Positions 29,215 through 37,400 of a stretch of 57,339 bases of DNA are shown piece by piece. Under the pieces are notes generated by a model. That model was not told the DNA's origin and made no database searches. It was given only the letters and a program-made list of their open reading frames with translations. A program made the translations under genes and the position numbers. The stretch's first letter is position 1. Each line of letters starts with the position of its first letter. Source of the DNA: Flavobacteriaceae bacterium (GTDB lineage: Bacteria > Bacteroidota > Bacteroidia > Flavobacteriales > Flavobacteriaceae); contig JAAZZF010000009.1 of the NCBI GenBank assembly GCA_014239275.1, positions 1-57,339 on the forward strand. Reading direction: 5' to 3'.

Positions 29215-29860
29215 CTTCTAAAGTTATAACTCTTCTAGCTCTATCAATAACTCTTTGGTCATGAGAAGAGAATATAAATGTGATATTTTCTTGTTTATTT
29301 AATCTAGACATAATGTCGAGTAATTTTGCTGTAGATATTGAGTCTAAATTTGCTGTTGGCTCATCTGCTAATATAAATTTTGGTTTTGAAGCCAGGGCTC
29401 TTGCTACGGCTACTCTTTGCTGCTGACCACCGGACAATTGTGCAGGTCTTCTTTTAGACATATTCCCCATGCCTACTTCATTTAGTAAATCATTTGATCT
29501 TTGTTCTCTTTCTTGCTTGTCATAGCCTTGCATTAACATAATCATTTCTATATTTTCTTTTGCTGAAAGTACAGGAATAAGATTATAAGCTTGGAATACA
29601 AAACCAATATTATTTAATCTAAACTTAATCATTTTATTTGATGGATAAGAAGAAATTACTTCTCCATCAATAGTTACTTTACCATTTGTTGGTTTGTCTA
29701 AGCCACCAATACAATTCAATAAGGTAGTTTTTCCTGAACCAGAAGGTCCTACAATAGCGGTAAATTCACCATCAGAAATTTTTAAGTTTACATTATTTAC
29801 GGCTTTTACTTTTAATTTACCTTGCTTATATATTTTATTTAATTTTTCTGTTTGTATCAT
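29183..29860 (-). CDS. ABC transporter ATP-binding protein (LolD/MacB-type)
   Basis: Walker A GPSGSGKTTLLN, signature LSGGQQQRVAVARAL, Walker B FILADEPTANLD. Confidence 0.96.
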   Translation of the reverse strand: MIQTEKLNKIYKQGKLKVKAVNNVNLKISDGEFTAIVGPSGSGKTTLLNCIGGLDKPTNGKVTIDGEVISSYPSNKMIKFRLNNIGFVFQAYNLIPVLSAKENIEMIMLMQGYDKQEREQRSNDLLNEVGMGNMSKRRPAQLSGGQQQRVAVARALASKPKFILADEPTANLDSISTAKLLDIMSRLNKQENITFIFSSHDQRVIDRARRVITLEDGKIITDKKK

Positions 29861-29869
29861 AATTAAAAT

Positions 29870-31096
29870 TTATATTGATTTTGTTGCTTCCACGGGATTA
29901 ATCTTCATAGCTCTTATTGCAGGAAATATAGATGAAATAAATGAAATTAAAATTACTAATAAGCCTAGATTAAAATAATATTCACTGGGAAGTTTTAAAT
30001 ACAGTACTGTACCTATACCAAAGTTTTCAAGACCAGATTCTACAATGCTTAAGTCTATCCCTTGAACACTGAAATAATCAACAGTAATATAGGAAATGAG
30101 TATGCCAAATGGTATAGCAACCAAAGAAAGAAAGATAGTCTCAAAACATATCATTAAGAATATATACCATTTTGTCATCCCTATAGACATAAGCATCCCT
30201 ATCTCTTTTTTTCTTTCAAGAATTGCCATAAGCATGGTATTAATAATACCAAAAGATAAACCACAAAGTACTATTAACATAAATATATATAAGAATGAAC
30301 TTATCATTTTGTTTGCATAGGCTAGTTCAACAGCAATGTCATCCCAGGATTTAACATCAAGAGAATTACTGATATTTTGTAAATCTGATTTTAATACTTC
30401 AGTTAGATTACTATTTGTAGTTAAAATGGGAATTTCATGATACCCTTTTAGATCAGGTAGATTAGAAAAAATAGAATTATTTTTTACAAAGACATTATTA
30501 TCATCAAACATTGAGTTTCCGGATTTAAAAACACCTTCTACTCTAAATAATAAAGAGGTAATATCTCCATTTATGTCTTGAAAGGCTATTACCACTTTAG
30601 ATCGTATCTGTAGGTTTAATTTATCTGCTAATTTTTTACCAACTATCATTGTGTTTGGCCTTTTGGATGTAAAATAGTCTCCTTCAATAATTTTGTTGTA
30701 TACACTAGTTACCTTTATCTCATTTTCTGGATTTATTCCAAGAACATTAACACCATATGAGCCAGTAGCATTTGATAGCATTCCATTTATTACTGTCCTT
30801 TTAGAATAAGATTTTACTCTTTTATCACTTTTTAATTTTTCCTCTATTGATTGAATATTATAAATGGTATCCTTAAGAGAATATTCTTCTGAGAATTTTT
30901 TATCATGTATTTGAATATCTGCTAAATAAGTCTTTATAGCTGTATTCATCCTTTGATCATTCAAGGTAATCATTAAAGATGCTATAATTAATCCTCCATA
31001 AAGCCCTAATATTATAGAAAAAATCACTACTAGACTTCTTTTTCTGCTTCTCCAAATATTTCTCCACCCAATTTTTATTAATGTAATTAGATTCAT
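29870..31096 (-). CDS. ABC transporter permease (FtsX/MacB-like)
   Basis: N-terminal GWRNIWRSRKRSLVVIFSIILG, large periplasmic domain, three C-terminal TMs, FPAIRAMKINPVEATKSI. Confidence 0.93.
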   Translation of the reverse strand: MNLITLIKIGWRNIWRSRKRSLVVIFSIILGLYGGLIIASLMITLNDQRMNTAIKTYLADIQIHDKKFSEEYSLKDTIYNIQSIEEKLKSDKRVKSYSKRTVINGMLSNATGSYGVNVLGINPENEIKVTSVYNKIIEGDYFTSKRPNTMIVGKKLADKLNLQIRSKVVIAFQDINGDITSLLFRVEGVFKSGNSMFDDNNVFVKNNSIFSNLPDLKGYHEIPILTTNSNLTEVLKSDLQNISNSLDVKSWDDIAVELAYANKMISSFLYIFMLIVLCGLSFGIINTMLMAILERKKEIGMLMSIGMTKWYIFLMICFETIFLSLVAIPFGILISYITVDYFSVQGIDLSIVESGLENFGIGTVLYLKLPSEYYFNLGLLVILISFISSIFPAIRAMKINPVEATKSI

Positions 31097-32316
31097 TGCT
31101 TCATAGATTTTATAGGGTTTAAAGAAAAAATTCTAATAGCTGGATAAATTGATATAAGAATGGAAACACAAAATATAAAAATTGCATGGGAAATTGGTAT
31201 ATCCCAATTTATAGAAAAAGGAATTATTGGATCAAAACCAAATTCACCCATAGCATCACTTAAGCCTTCCCCAAAACTATCCATATGGATAGGATTTTTG
31301 TTAAAATATAGAGAGATAGGCCTTGTTAATATTATTCCAATTATTACCCCTATAGATGAAAGCATAATAGTTTCTAATAAAATTATGAGATATAATTTTA
31401 TCTTACTCATTCCAATAGATAATAGAACTCCAAATTCGTATTTTCTTTCTTCTGTCATCATTAAAACGGTTCCAAACATTCCAAAACATACAATCACATA
31501 TAATATAAATGCCATTATTAAACCACCAACATTATCTGCTGTAATCATCTGATCTAATTCAGGAAGAATCTCTTTCCAGGTCATAACTTCATAATCATCA
31601 GAAATAACGTTGCTTATATTCTCCGCTATTTTTTTCTCATTATAATATTTTTCTTTATCAATAATTAAGTGTGTAGCAATATCATCAGAGGATATATAAT
31701 CTTGTGCCGATTTTATATCCATGAAAATGGTCATTTTATTTAAGCCTGGATTTTTTAAATCAATTATCCCATTGGCCACATATTTCCCTGCAGCCATCAT
31801 TCCTTGATAGCCTTGTCCAAAAAGCACTAATGTGTCTCCAATTTTAGTATTAAAATATTCTGCTATACCCTTACTTAAAACAATTTGATCTGTAGAATCG
31901 AAATACTGGGAGCCTTCTATTATTTTTTTATTCCAGTCAGTTATTAATTGTTCTTTTTCAATTTCAACTCCATTAATTATTGCTCCTTTAGATTTCTCTC
32001 CTTTAGAAACAAGAGCAAAAGTTTGAAGACGATTGGTGAGATTTTTAACCCCATCTACAGAATTAATTTTATTAATTAGGTCATCATCTATCTCCATTGC
32101 ATTATTGAGGCTTTGTTTTTCCCAATATCCATTGGAATGAACTTGTATGTAACCAGAATAGGATTGTACAATGCTATGAATAATATTATCATAGAAGCCA
32201 AATTGCATGCTCCTCATAAGAATTATAAGAAATAAAGCTGCAGAAACTGAAAGAGTAGTTATTAAGGTTCTTTTCTTATTTCTCCCAATATTACGCCAGG
32301 CTATTTTAAATATCAT
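31093..32316 (-). CDS. ABC transporter permease (FtsX/MacB-like), second subunit
   Basis: AWRNIGRNKKRTLITTLSVSAALF; EFGVLLSIGMSKIKLYLIILLETI; YPAIRIFSLNPIKSMK. Confidence 0.93.
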   Translation of the reverse strand: MIFKIAWRNIGRNKKRTLITTLSVSAALFLIILMRSMQFGFYDNIIHSIVQSYSGYIQVHSNGYWEKQSLNNAMEIDDDLINKINSVDGVKNLTNRLQTFALVSKGEKSKGAIINGVEIEKEQLITDWNKKIIEGSQYFDSTDQIVLSKGIAEYFNTKIGDTLVLFGQGYQGMMAAGKYVANGIIDLKNPGLNKMTIFMDIKSAQDYISSDDIATHLIIDKEKYYNEKKIAENISNVISDDYEVMTWKEILPELDQMITADNVGGLIMAFILYVIVCFGMFGTVLMMTEERKYEFGVLLSIGMSKIKLYLIILLETIMLSSIGVIIGIILTRPISLYFNKNPIHMDSFGEGLSDAMGEFGFDPIIPFSINWDIPISHAIFIFCVSILISIYPAIRIFSLNPIKSMKQ

Positions 32317-33056
32317 CTTAAATTTTTCATATTGTTGGGCATGAAGAATCGACTATTTATATCGATATCAAATTTCCAGACTATCCTTTCTACAATAGTT
32401 TTATTACCCTTCTTATCCAATGGAATAAATTCAATAATTGAAGGTAGTTTTTTCCCATCAAAAGTTTTTATAGATTTTCCATGCATAATACTCACAAGTT
32501 CATCATATTCATCGAAGAATTGTGTTTTTAATTGCATATAATCTTTCTTATCTATCCAAATCATTAATTTTCCCCAAACTACAGCAGCATCCTCGTTTGG
32601 GTTTAATTCTATAACCCAGCAATCTAAACCTTCTATTTCTTCTTCCTTAATTATAGTATTAGAATAATCATTTATGATAGAAGATCTTTGGACAAGATCA
32701 TCATTTGTAAAGTCTGTTCCCATCCAGTTTTGCATCATCATTGATGGAGGCAGCTTTACAGTTCTCTCTATAGAAGGAATATAATTCCAAACCTCATTTT
32801 CTCTTTTTAAAAAAACAATGCCTTTTTCCTTTGCAGGAGATAGTACCACTGAAGCAAAATAATCTTCTCCAATGGACCAGCCTTTCATTTTCATCTCTTT
32901 GCTCCATTTGGGGCGAACAATTTTTATACTCATTTCTTGGTATGAAGATTTTATTCCCCTTATTTTTTCTTCTGATTTTTTTAGTATTTCATTTGCTTCT
33001 TGGGAAAGGCATGTAAAAAAAGGAAAAAGAAAAATTATAAAAACTAATTTTTTCAT
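32313..33056 (-). CDS. LolA-like outer-membrane lipoprotein-sorting protein
   Basis: Signal peptide; WNYIPSIERTVKLPPSMMMQNWMGTDFTNDDLV is characteristic of the LolA-like (PF17131-type) family. Confidence 0.88.
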   Translation of the reverse strand: MKKLVFIIFLFPFFTCLSQEANEILKKSEEKIRGIKSSYQEMSIKIVRPKWSKEMKMKGWSIGEDYFASVVLSPAKEKGIVFLKRENEVWNYIPSIERTVKLPPSMMMQNWMGTDFTNDDLVQRSSIINDYSNTIIKEEEIEGLDCWVIELNPNEDAAVVWGKLMIWIDKKDYMQLKTQFFDEYDELVSIMHGKSIKTFDGKKLPSIIEFIPLDKKGNKTIVERIVWKFDIDINSRFFMPNNMKNLR

Positions 33057-33096
33057 AGAACAGGTCTTAATTCATTTAGTAGTGAAATTAAGAATT

Positions 33097-33133
33097 AAAA
33101 AAAAACCTCACTTATAAAGTGAGGTTTTTTTTA
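33097..33133. terminator. Bidirectional Rho-independent terminator
   Basis: A-tract-CCTCACTT-ATA-AAGTGAGG-T-tract; 8-bp stem extended by A/T tracts. Confidence 0.9.
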
Positions 33134-33150
33134 TTACTAAATGAGCAACT

Positions 33151-33363
33151 TTAAGGAAGCTCAAATAAGTTCTCTACTTTGCAATTTAAAGTTTTCGCAA
33201 TTTTTAAAGCTAAAACTGTTGAAGGAACATAAACTCCATTTTCAATAGCATTTATACTTTTTCTTGAAACTTCTGCATCAATAGAAAGTTCTTGCTGAGT
33301 TAAACCAGCTGATTTTCTTAGTTCTTCAAGATTATTGAAGAGTTTTTTATGGTTTTTACCCAC
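33151..33363 (-). CDS. XRE-family helix-turn-helix regulator
   Basis: LRKSAGLTQQELSIDAEVSRKSINAIENGVYVPSTVLALKIAKTLNCKVENLFEL. Confidence 0.93.
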   Translation of the reverse strand: MGKNHKKLFNNLEELRKSAGLTQQELSIDAEVSRKSINAIENGVYVPSTVLALKIAKTLNCKVENLFELP

Positions 33364-33365
33364 AA

Positions 33366-33755
33366 TTATTTCTTTTCAAATTCTTCAACAGCATTGGTTA
33401 GTTCTTTTTCAGTATTTGGGTAGAGATAACCAGCTATCATGGTTCCAATACCTATTACACCAACTAAAGCTCCAACCCCTTTTAATATACTTCCGAGTGC
33501 TAAATAACCAAGGAGATAGAGACCAATACCAACAAAAATTGTTATAACTCCATTTCTACGATAATCTATTGGCTCTTTTCTTCTTTCATCAAAAATCCTT
33601 AACAATTCTTGTAATTTAGAAGGGTCATCTAGTTGTTTAGATATCTCTAATATAGTTTCCCTCTTTCCTTTGCCTTCGTGGTAAAGCCATATAAATACAG
33701 CTATAGGGATAGCTATTCCTGAAAGTATTCCAAATATTGGTATTAAAATTTCCAT
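33366..33755 (-). CDS. Membrane protein, DUF6249-like
   Basis: Start at internal Met (MEILIPIFGILSGIAIPIAVFIWLYHEGKGKRETILEISKQLDDP), because the longer ORF overlaps the apparent promoter at 33786-33793; two further TM segments. Confidence 0.75.
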   Translation of the reverse strand: MEILIPIFGILSGIAIPIAVFIWLYHEGKGKRETILEISKQLDDPSKLQELLRIFDERRKEPIDYRRNGVITIFVGIGLYLLGYLALGSILKGVGALVGVIGIGTMIAGYLYPNTEKELTNAVEEFEKK

Positions 33756-33777
33756 AATTATATTTTTTTTATTATTA

Positions 33778-33824
33778 ATGTAACGCAAAGGTAACATTTT
33801 TTGTGTGAGAAGCAAACGTTACAT
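33778..33824. promoter_or_regulatory. Promoter/operator-like region of the DUF6249-XRE operon
   Basis: -7 box TACCTTTG on the minus strand (33786-33793) inside an 8-bp inverted repeat ATGTAACG...CGTTACAT and a direct repeat GCAAAGGTAACAT/GCAAACGTTACAT. Confidence 0.5.
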
Positions 33825-33888
33825 AATAAATTTTTTTATAATATTACCTTTCACAAAAAATAAACCCACTTATTGAGTGATAAAATTC

Positions 33889-34941
33889 TTATAACTTAAG
33901 AATATCTGCAAAAACTCCTGAAGCCGTTACACTTGATCCAGCTCCAGCACCTTTAATAACTAATGGTTGATTTCCATACCTCTCTGTATAAAATAAAATT
34001 ATATTGTCTTTCTCTTCCAAGTTATAGAATTCATGATTTTCGTCAATTTCTTTTAGTGATACACTTCCCTTTCCATTATAAAATTCTCCTACATGTTTTA
34101 ATTTTTTTCCATTTCTTTTTGCATTTTCAAGCAATTTGTTAAAATGATTTTTGTTTTTCTTTAGTGATGAAAATAAATCTTTATAAGAATTTGAAACTAA
34201 GCATTTATCAGGTAAAAATGATTCTATTTTAATATTTTCAAGTTCATTTTTATAACCAATTTCTCTGGAGAGAATTAATAATTTTCTAGCAACATCAATT
34301 CCAGAAAGATCAATTTTCGGATCAGGCTCAGTAAATCCTAGAACTTTTGCTTTGTCAACTATTTTATGAAATGAATCCGCTTCCAAAAAATTGTTAAAAA
34401 TATAATTTATACTTCCAGATAAAACAGCTTGAATCGAATGGATTTTATCTCCTGAATCAATTAAGTTTTTTAAAGTATTAATTACTGGTAATCCTGCTCC
34501 AACATTTGTTTCATATAAGAAAGGTGTTTTATGTTTTTTCGAAATTCTTTTAAGGTTATTATAAACTTTATATTTATCTGAGCAAGCTATTTTATTGCAT
34601 GTAACTACTGCTATTCCCTTTTTTAAATAAGATGAATATTCTGAAGAAACAATTATTGAGGCTGTGTTATCAATAAAGACACTGTTTTCAAGCCATAAAT
34701 TTATTGTTTTATTTACAAATTTATCTCTGTTGTTTTCTAATCCTTGACTTAATTTTGATTTCCATTTTTTTAAACATATGCCATCTAAATCAAAAAGCAT
34801 TTTTTTTGTATTGGATAGAGCTATAACTTTTATTTTTAGATCAAAATTCTTTTTAAGAAATTTTTTTTGAGTATGAATTTGATTTAATAATTCACTGCCA
34901 ACATTACCCACACCTGTTATAAATAAATTTATTTCTTTCAT
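33889..34941 (-). CDS. hom: Homoserine dehydrogenase (ThrA C-terminal type, no aspartokinase domain)
   Basis: LFITGVGNVGSELLNQI; TCNKIACSDKYKVYNNL; ETNVGAGLPVINTL; SGSINYIFN; GFTEPDPKIDLSGIDVARKLLIL. Confidence 0.93.
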   Translation of the reverse strand: MKEINLFITGVGNVGSELLNQIHTQKKFLKKNFDLKIKVIALSNTKKMLFDLDGICLKKWKSKLSQGLENNRDKFVNKTINLWLENSVFIDNTASIIVSSEYSSYLKKGIAVVTCNKIACSDKYKVYNNLKRISKKHKTPFLYETNVGAGLPVINTLKNLIDSGDKIHSIQAVLSGSINYIFNNFLEADSFHKIVDKAKVLGFTEPDPKIDLSGIDVARKLLILSREIGYKNELENIKIESFLPDKCLVSNSYKDLFSSLKKNKNHFNKLLENAKRNGKKLKHVGEFYNGKGSVSLKEIDENHEFYNLEEKDNIILFYTERYGNQPLVIKGAGAGSSVTASGVFADILKL

Positions 34942-34946
34942 TAATA

Positions 34947-35918
34947 TTAAACTTTAAAAATTGGAGATAATAATTCAGTTAGTTTTTTAAACTCAATCAA
35001 AAAGGCATCATGACCATGTTCTGATTTGATTTGATAATAATGGACGTTGTTTTTTTGTTCTCGAATTTTTTTATAAGTTTTTTTGATTTCAAAATCAGAA
35101 AAAAGTATATCTGAATTAATCCCAACTAAATGAATTGAACTTGAAATTGAATCAATTAATTTTTCAAAATTTAAGTTATTACCATGAGTTATATCAACAG
35201 TTGATAAGAGTCTATTCATGTGAATATATGATTCTAATGAAAACCTTTTTTTTAATTTTTCTCCATGAAATTCTAACCAATTAACAACTTCTCTTTTGTT
35301 TGATATTTTATCTTTCTTAAATCTAAATTTATTATTTAGTGATATAGGATTTCTGTATGTTAACATTGCATGAATCCTTGCGTCATTGATTGGATTTTTT
35401 GAATTTTTAAGAATTAAATTTTGAAGATGTGTATTAGCAATTAACCAATCAGAAGATTTCCAATTAGCAGCTATCGAAATTAAATTATCATAATAGTTTG
35501 GTTCTAATGTACCCATTTCCCATACCAATCCCCCTCCTACAGATCCACCAATTAAAGCATGTACACTAGTAATACCAAGTTGATTTAATGCCAAATTGAA
35601 TATTTTGGCAATATCTCCTAAAACAAAATCGTCTATAAAATCATTATTTTCCCTACCATAACCATTTCCTGGAATATTAAATGAAATAACAGAAAATTTA
35701 TTAGTATCTATTAGTTTTTCATCACCAACTAACTTGCTCCACCAACCATTTTTACCAGCTATATTGGAATTTCCTGTTAGAGAATGATTTACAACAACAA
35801 CAGGATAATCATGATAATTTCTTCCATAAACTTGGAAGGAAAGATTTACATTTACTTTCCTTCCAGTTTTAATCTCAACATTATTGACAGTAATATATAT
35901 TAAATTGTCTGTCATCAA
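34947..35918 (-). CDS. metX: Homoserine O-acetyltransferase-like alpha/beta hydrolase
   Basis: VVVVNHSLTGNSN; GGSVGGGLVWEMG; C-terminal SEHGHDAFL catalytic region; operon context. Confidence 0.85.
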   Translation of the reverse strand: MMTDNLIYITVNNVEIKTGRKVNVNLSFQVYGRNYHDYPVVVVNHSLTGNSNIAGKNGWWSKLVGDEKLIDTNKFSVISFNIPGNGYGRENNDFIDDFVLGDIAKIFNLALNQLGITSVHALIGGSVGGGLVWEMGTLEPNYYDNLISIAANWKSSDWLIANTHLQNLILKNSKNPINDARIHAMLTYRNPISLNNKFRFKKDKISNKREVVNWLEFHGEKLKKRFSLESYIHMNRLLSTVDITHGNNLNFEKLIDSISSSIHLVGINSDILFSDFEIKKTYKKIREQKNNVHYYQIKSEHGHDAFLIEFKKLTELLSPIFKV

Positions 35919-37214
35919 TTAATCTACAAGAATCTTATTATCAATTTTTGAAAAAGCTAGTTCTAAATCAGATTTAAGATCATCTAAATCTTCCAATCCA
36001 ACGGAAAGTCTTATTAAATCTTTAGTTACACCTGTAGTCAATTGTTGATCATCACTTAATTGTTGATGAGTTGTGCTGGCAGGATGTATAATCAAAGACT
36101 TTGAGTCACCAATATTAGCTAACAAAGAAAATATTTTTGTTTTATCAGCAATAGTTTTAGCATTCTCATAACCACCTTTAACGCCAAAAGTAACAACTCC
36201 ACTTTGACCATCAGGCAAATATTTATTAGCTAATTTGTTGTATTTACTGGTTTTTAATCCAGGATAATTAACCCAGGAAACTTGTGGTTGAGATTCTAAC
36301 CATTCAGCTAAGCCTTGTGCATTTTCTGAATGCCTTTTTATTCTTACATCTAAAGTTTCAAGACCTTGAAGGATTTGAAAAGCATTAAATGGACTTAAAG
36401 CAGCACCAAGATCTCTTAGACCTTCAATTCTTGCCTTTGCAATAAAAGAAGCTTCAGCTAAAACTTCATGATAAATAAGACCATGGTATCCAGGTGATGG
36501 TTCGGTAAATTCAGGAAATTTCCCGTTTGACCAATCAAAGTTACCAGCATCAATGATAACACCGCCTAATGCAGTTCCGTTTCCATTGATATATTTTGTT
36601 AGAGAATGAATTACAATATCAGCACCATGTTCTATTGGTCTAAGTAAAGCAGGCGTTGCAACAGTATTATCAACTATAAAAGGAACTTTAGCAGCTTTTG
36701 CTCTTTTAGAAATCTCTTTAAGATCTAAAACATCTAGTTTTGGATTTCCTAAAGATTCAGCAAAAATTGCTCTTGTATTCTCTTGAACTGCATTAGCAAA
36801 ATTTTCTGGATCTGAAGGATCAACAAAAGTTGTAGTAATTCCAAATCTAGGCAAAGTTACATTCAATAGATTATATGTACCACCATATAAACTATTTGAG
36901 GCAACTATATGGTCGCCAGATTTTAAAAGAGTTAGAAAAGTTGTAGAAATAGCAGCTGTTCCTCCAGCTGTAACAACCGCACCAATCCCTCCTTCAAGAG
37001 CAGCAAGTCTTTGTTCTAAAACATCATTTGTTGGATTATTTAATCTAGTGTAAATATAACCTGGCTCAGCAAGTGCAAAAAGATTTGCTGCATGATCAGA
37101 ATTATTGAAAACATAAGAAGTTGATTGATAAAGTGGAACTGCCCTAGTTCCTTGAGTTAAATTTGTGTCATGTCCAGCATGAAGAGCTTTTGTAGATATT
37201 TTTTGATTTTCCAT
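35919..37214 (-). CDS. metY: O-acetylhomoserine sulfhydrylase (Cys/Met metabolism PLP enzyme)
   Basis: TKALHAGHDTNLTQGTRAVPLYQSTSYVF; HSLTKYINGNGTALGGVI; SLIIHPASTTHQQLS. Confidence 0.96.
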   Translation of the reverse strand: MENQKISTKALHAGHDTNLTQGTRAVPLYQSTSYVFNNSDHAANLFALAEPGYIYTRLNNPTNDVLEQRLAALEGGIGAVVTAGGTAAISTTFLTLLKSGDHIVASNSLYGGTYNLLNVTLPRFGITTTFVDPSDPENFANAVQENTRAIFAESLGNPKLDVLDLKEISKRAKAAKVPFIVDNTVATPALLRPIEHGADIVIHSLTKYINGNGTALGGVIIDAGNFDWSNGKFPEFTEPSPGYHGLIYHEVLAEASFIAKARIEGLRDLGAALSPFNAFQILQGLETLDVRIKRHSENAQGLAEWLESQPQVSWVNYPGLKTSKYNKLANKYLPDGQSGVVTFGVKGGYENAKTIADKTKIFSLLANIGDSKSLIIHPASTTHQQLSDDQQLTTGVTKDLIRLSVGLEDLDDLKSDLELAFSKIDNKILVD

Positions 37215-37269
37215 AATAAATAATTATTAATTAGTTATAGGAAAGATTTGACTAAATATCTTTGTGAAA

Positions 37270-37325
37270 GCTACTGCTTTAGCACTTTTTTAAAGAGGTT
37301 GCAATCAGTCAAATCGTTCCTCAAA
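37270..37325 (-). promoter_or_regulatory. SAM-II-type riboswitch aptamer upstream of metY-metX-hom
   Basis: Minus strand TGAGGAACGATTTGACTGATTGCAACCTCTTTAAAAAAGTGCTAAAGCAGTAG: P1 GAGG/CCTC, GATTTG, ATTGCAA, GCTAAAG core, and ACTG/CAGT pseudoknot pairing. Confidence 0.85.
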
Positions 37326-37340
37326 TTAAATTTCGAATAG

Positions 37341-37348
37341 CAAATATA
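37341..37348 (-). promoter_or_regulatory. -7 promoter element (TATATTTG) of the met operon
   Basis: Exact TAnnTTTG on the minus strand just upstream of the riboswitch 5' end. Confidence 0.5.
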
Positions 37349-37400
37349 AAACAGTTGTTATTTAATAAAAAATTTTATAGTAAGAATTTTAATTATTTTT

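Noticed and set aside
31160-31552. 130-aa + strand ORF opposite the ABC permease
   Set aside because: Nested antisense to a conserved FtsX domain.
33335-33547. + strand ORF across the XRE/DUF6249 junction
   Set aside because: Gln/Leu-rich antisense translation; both minus-strand genes are well supported.
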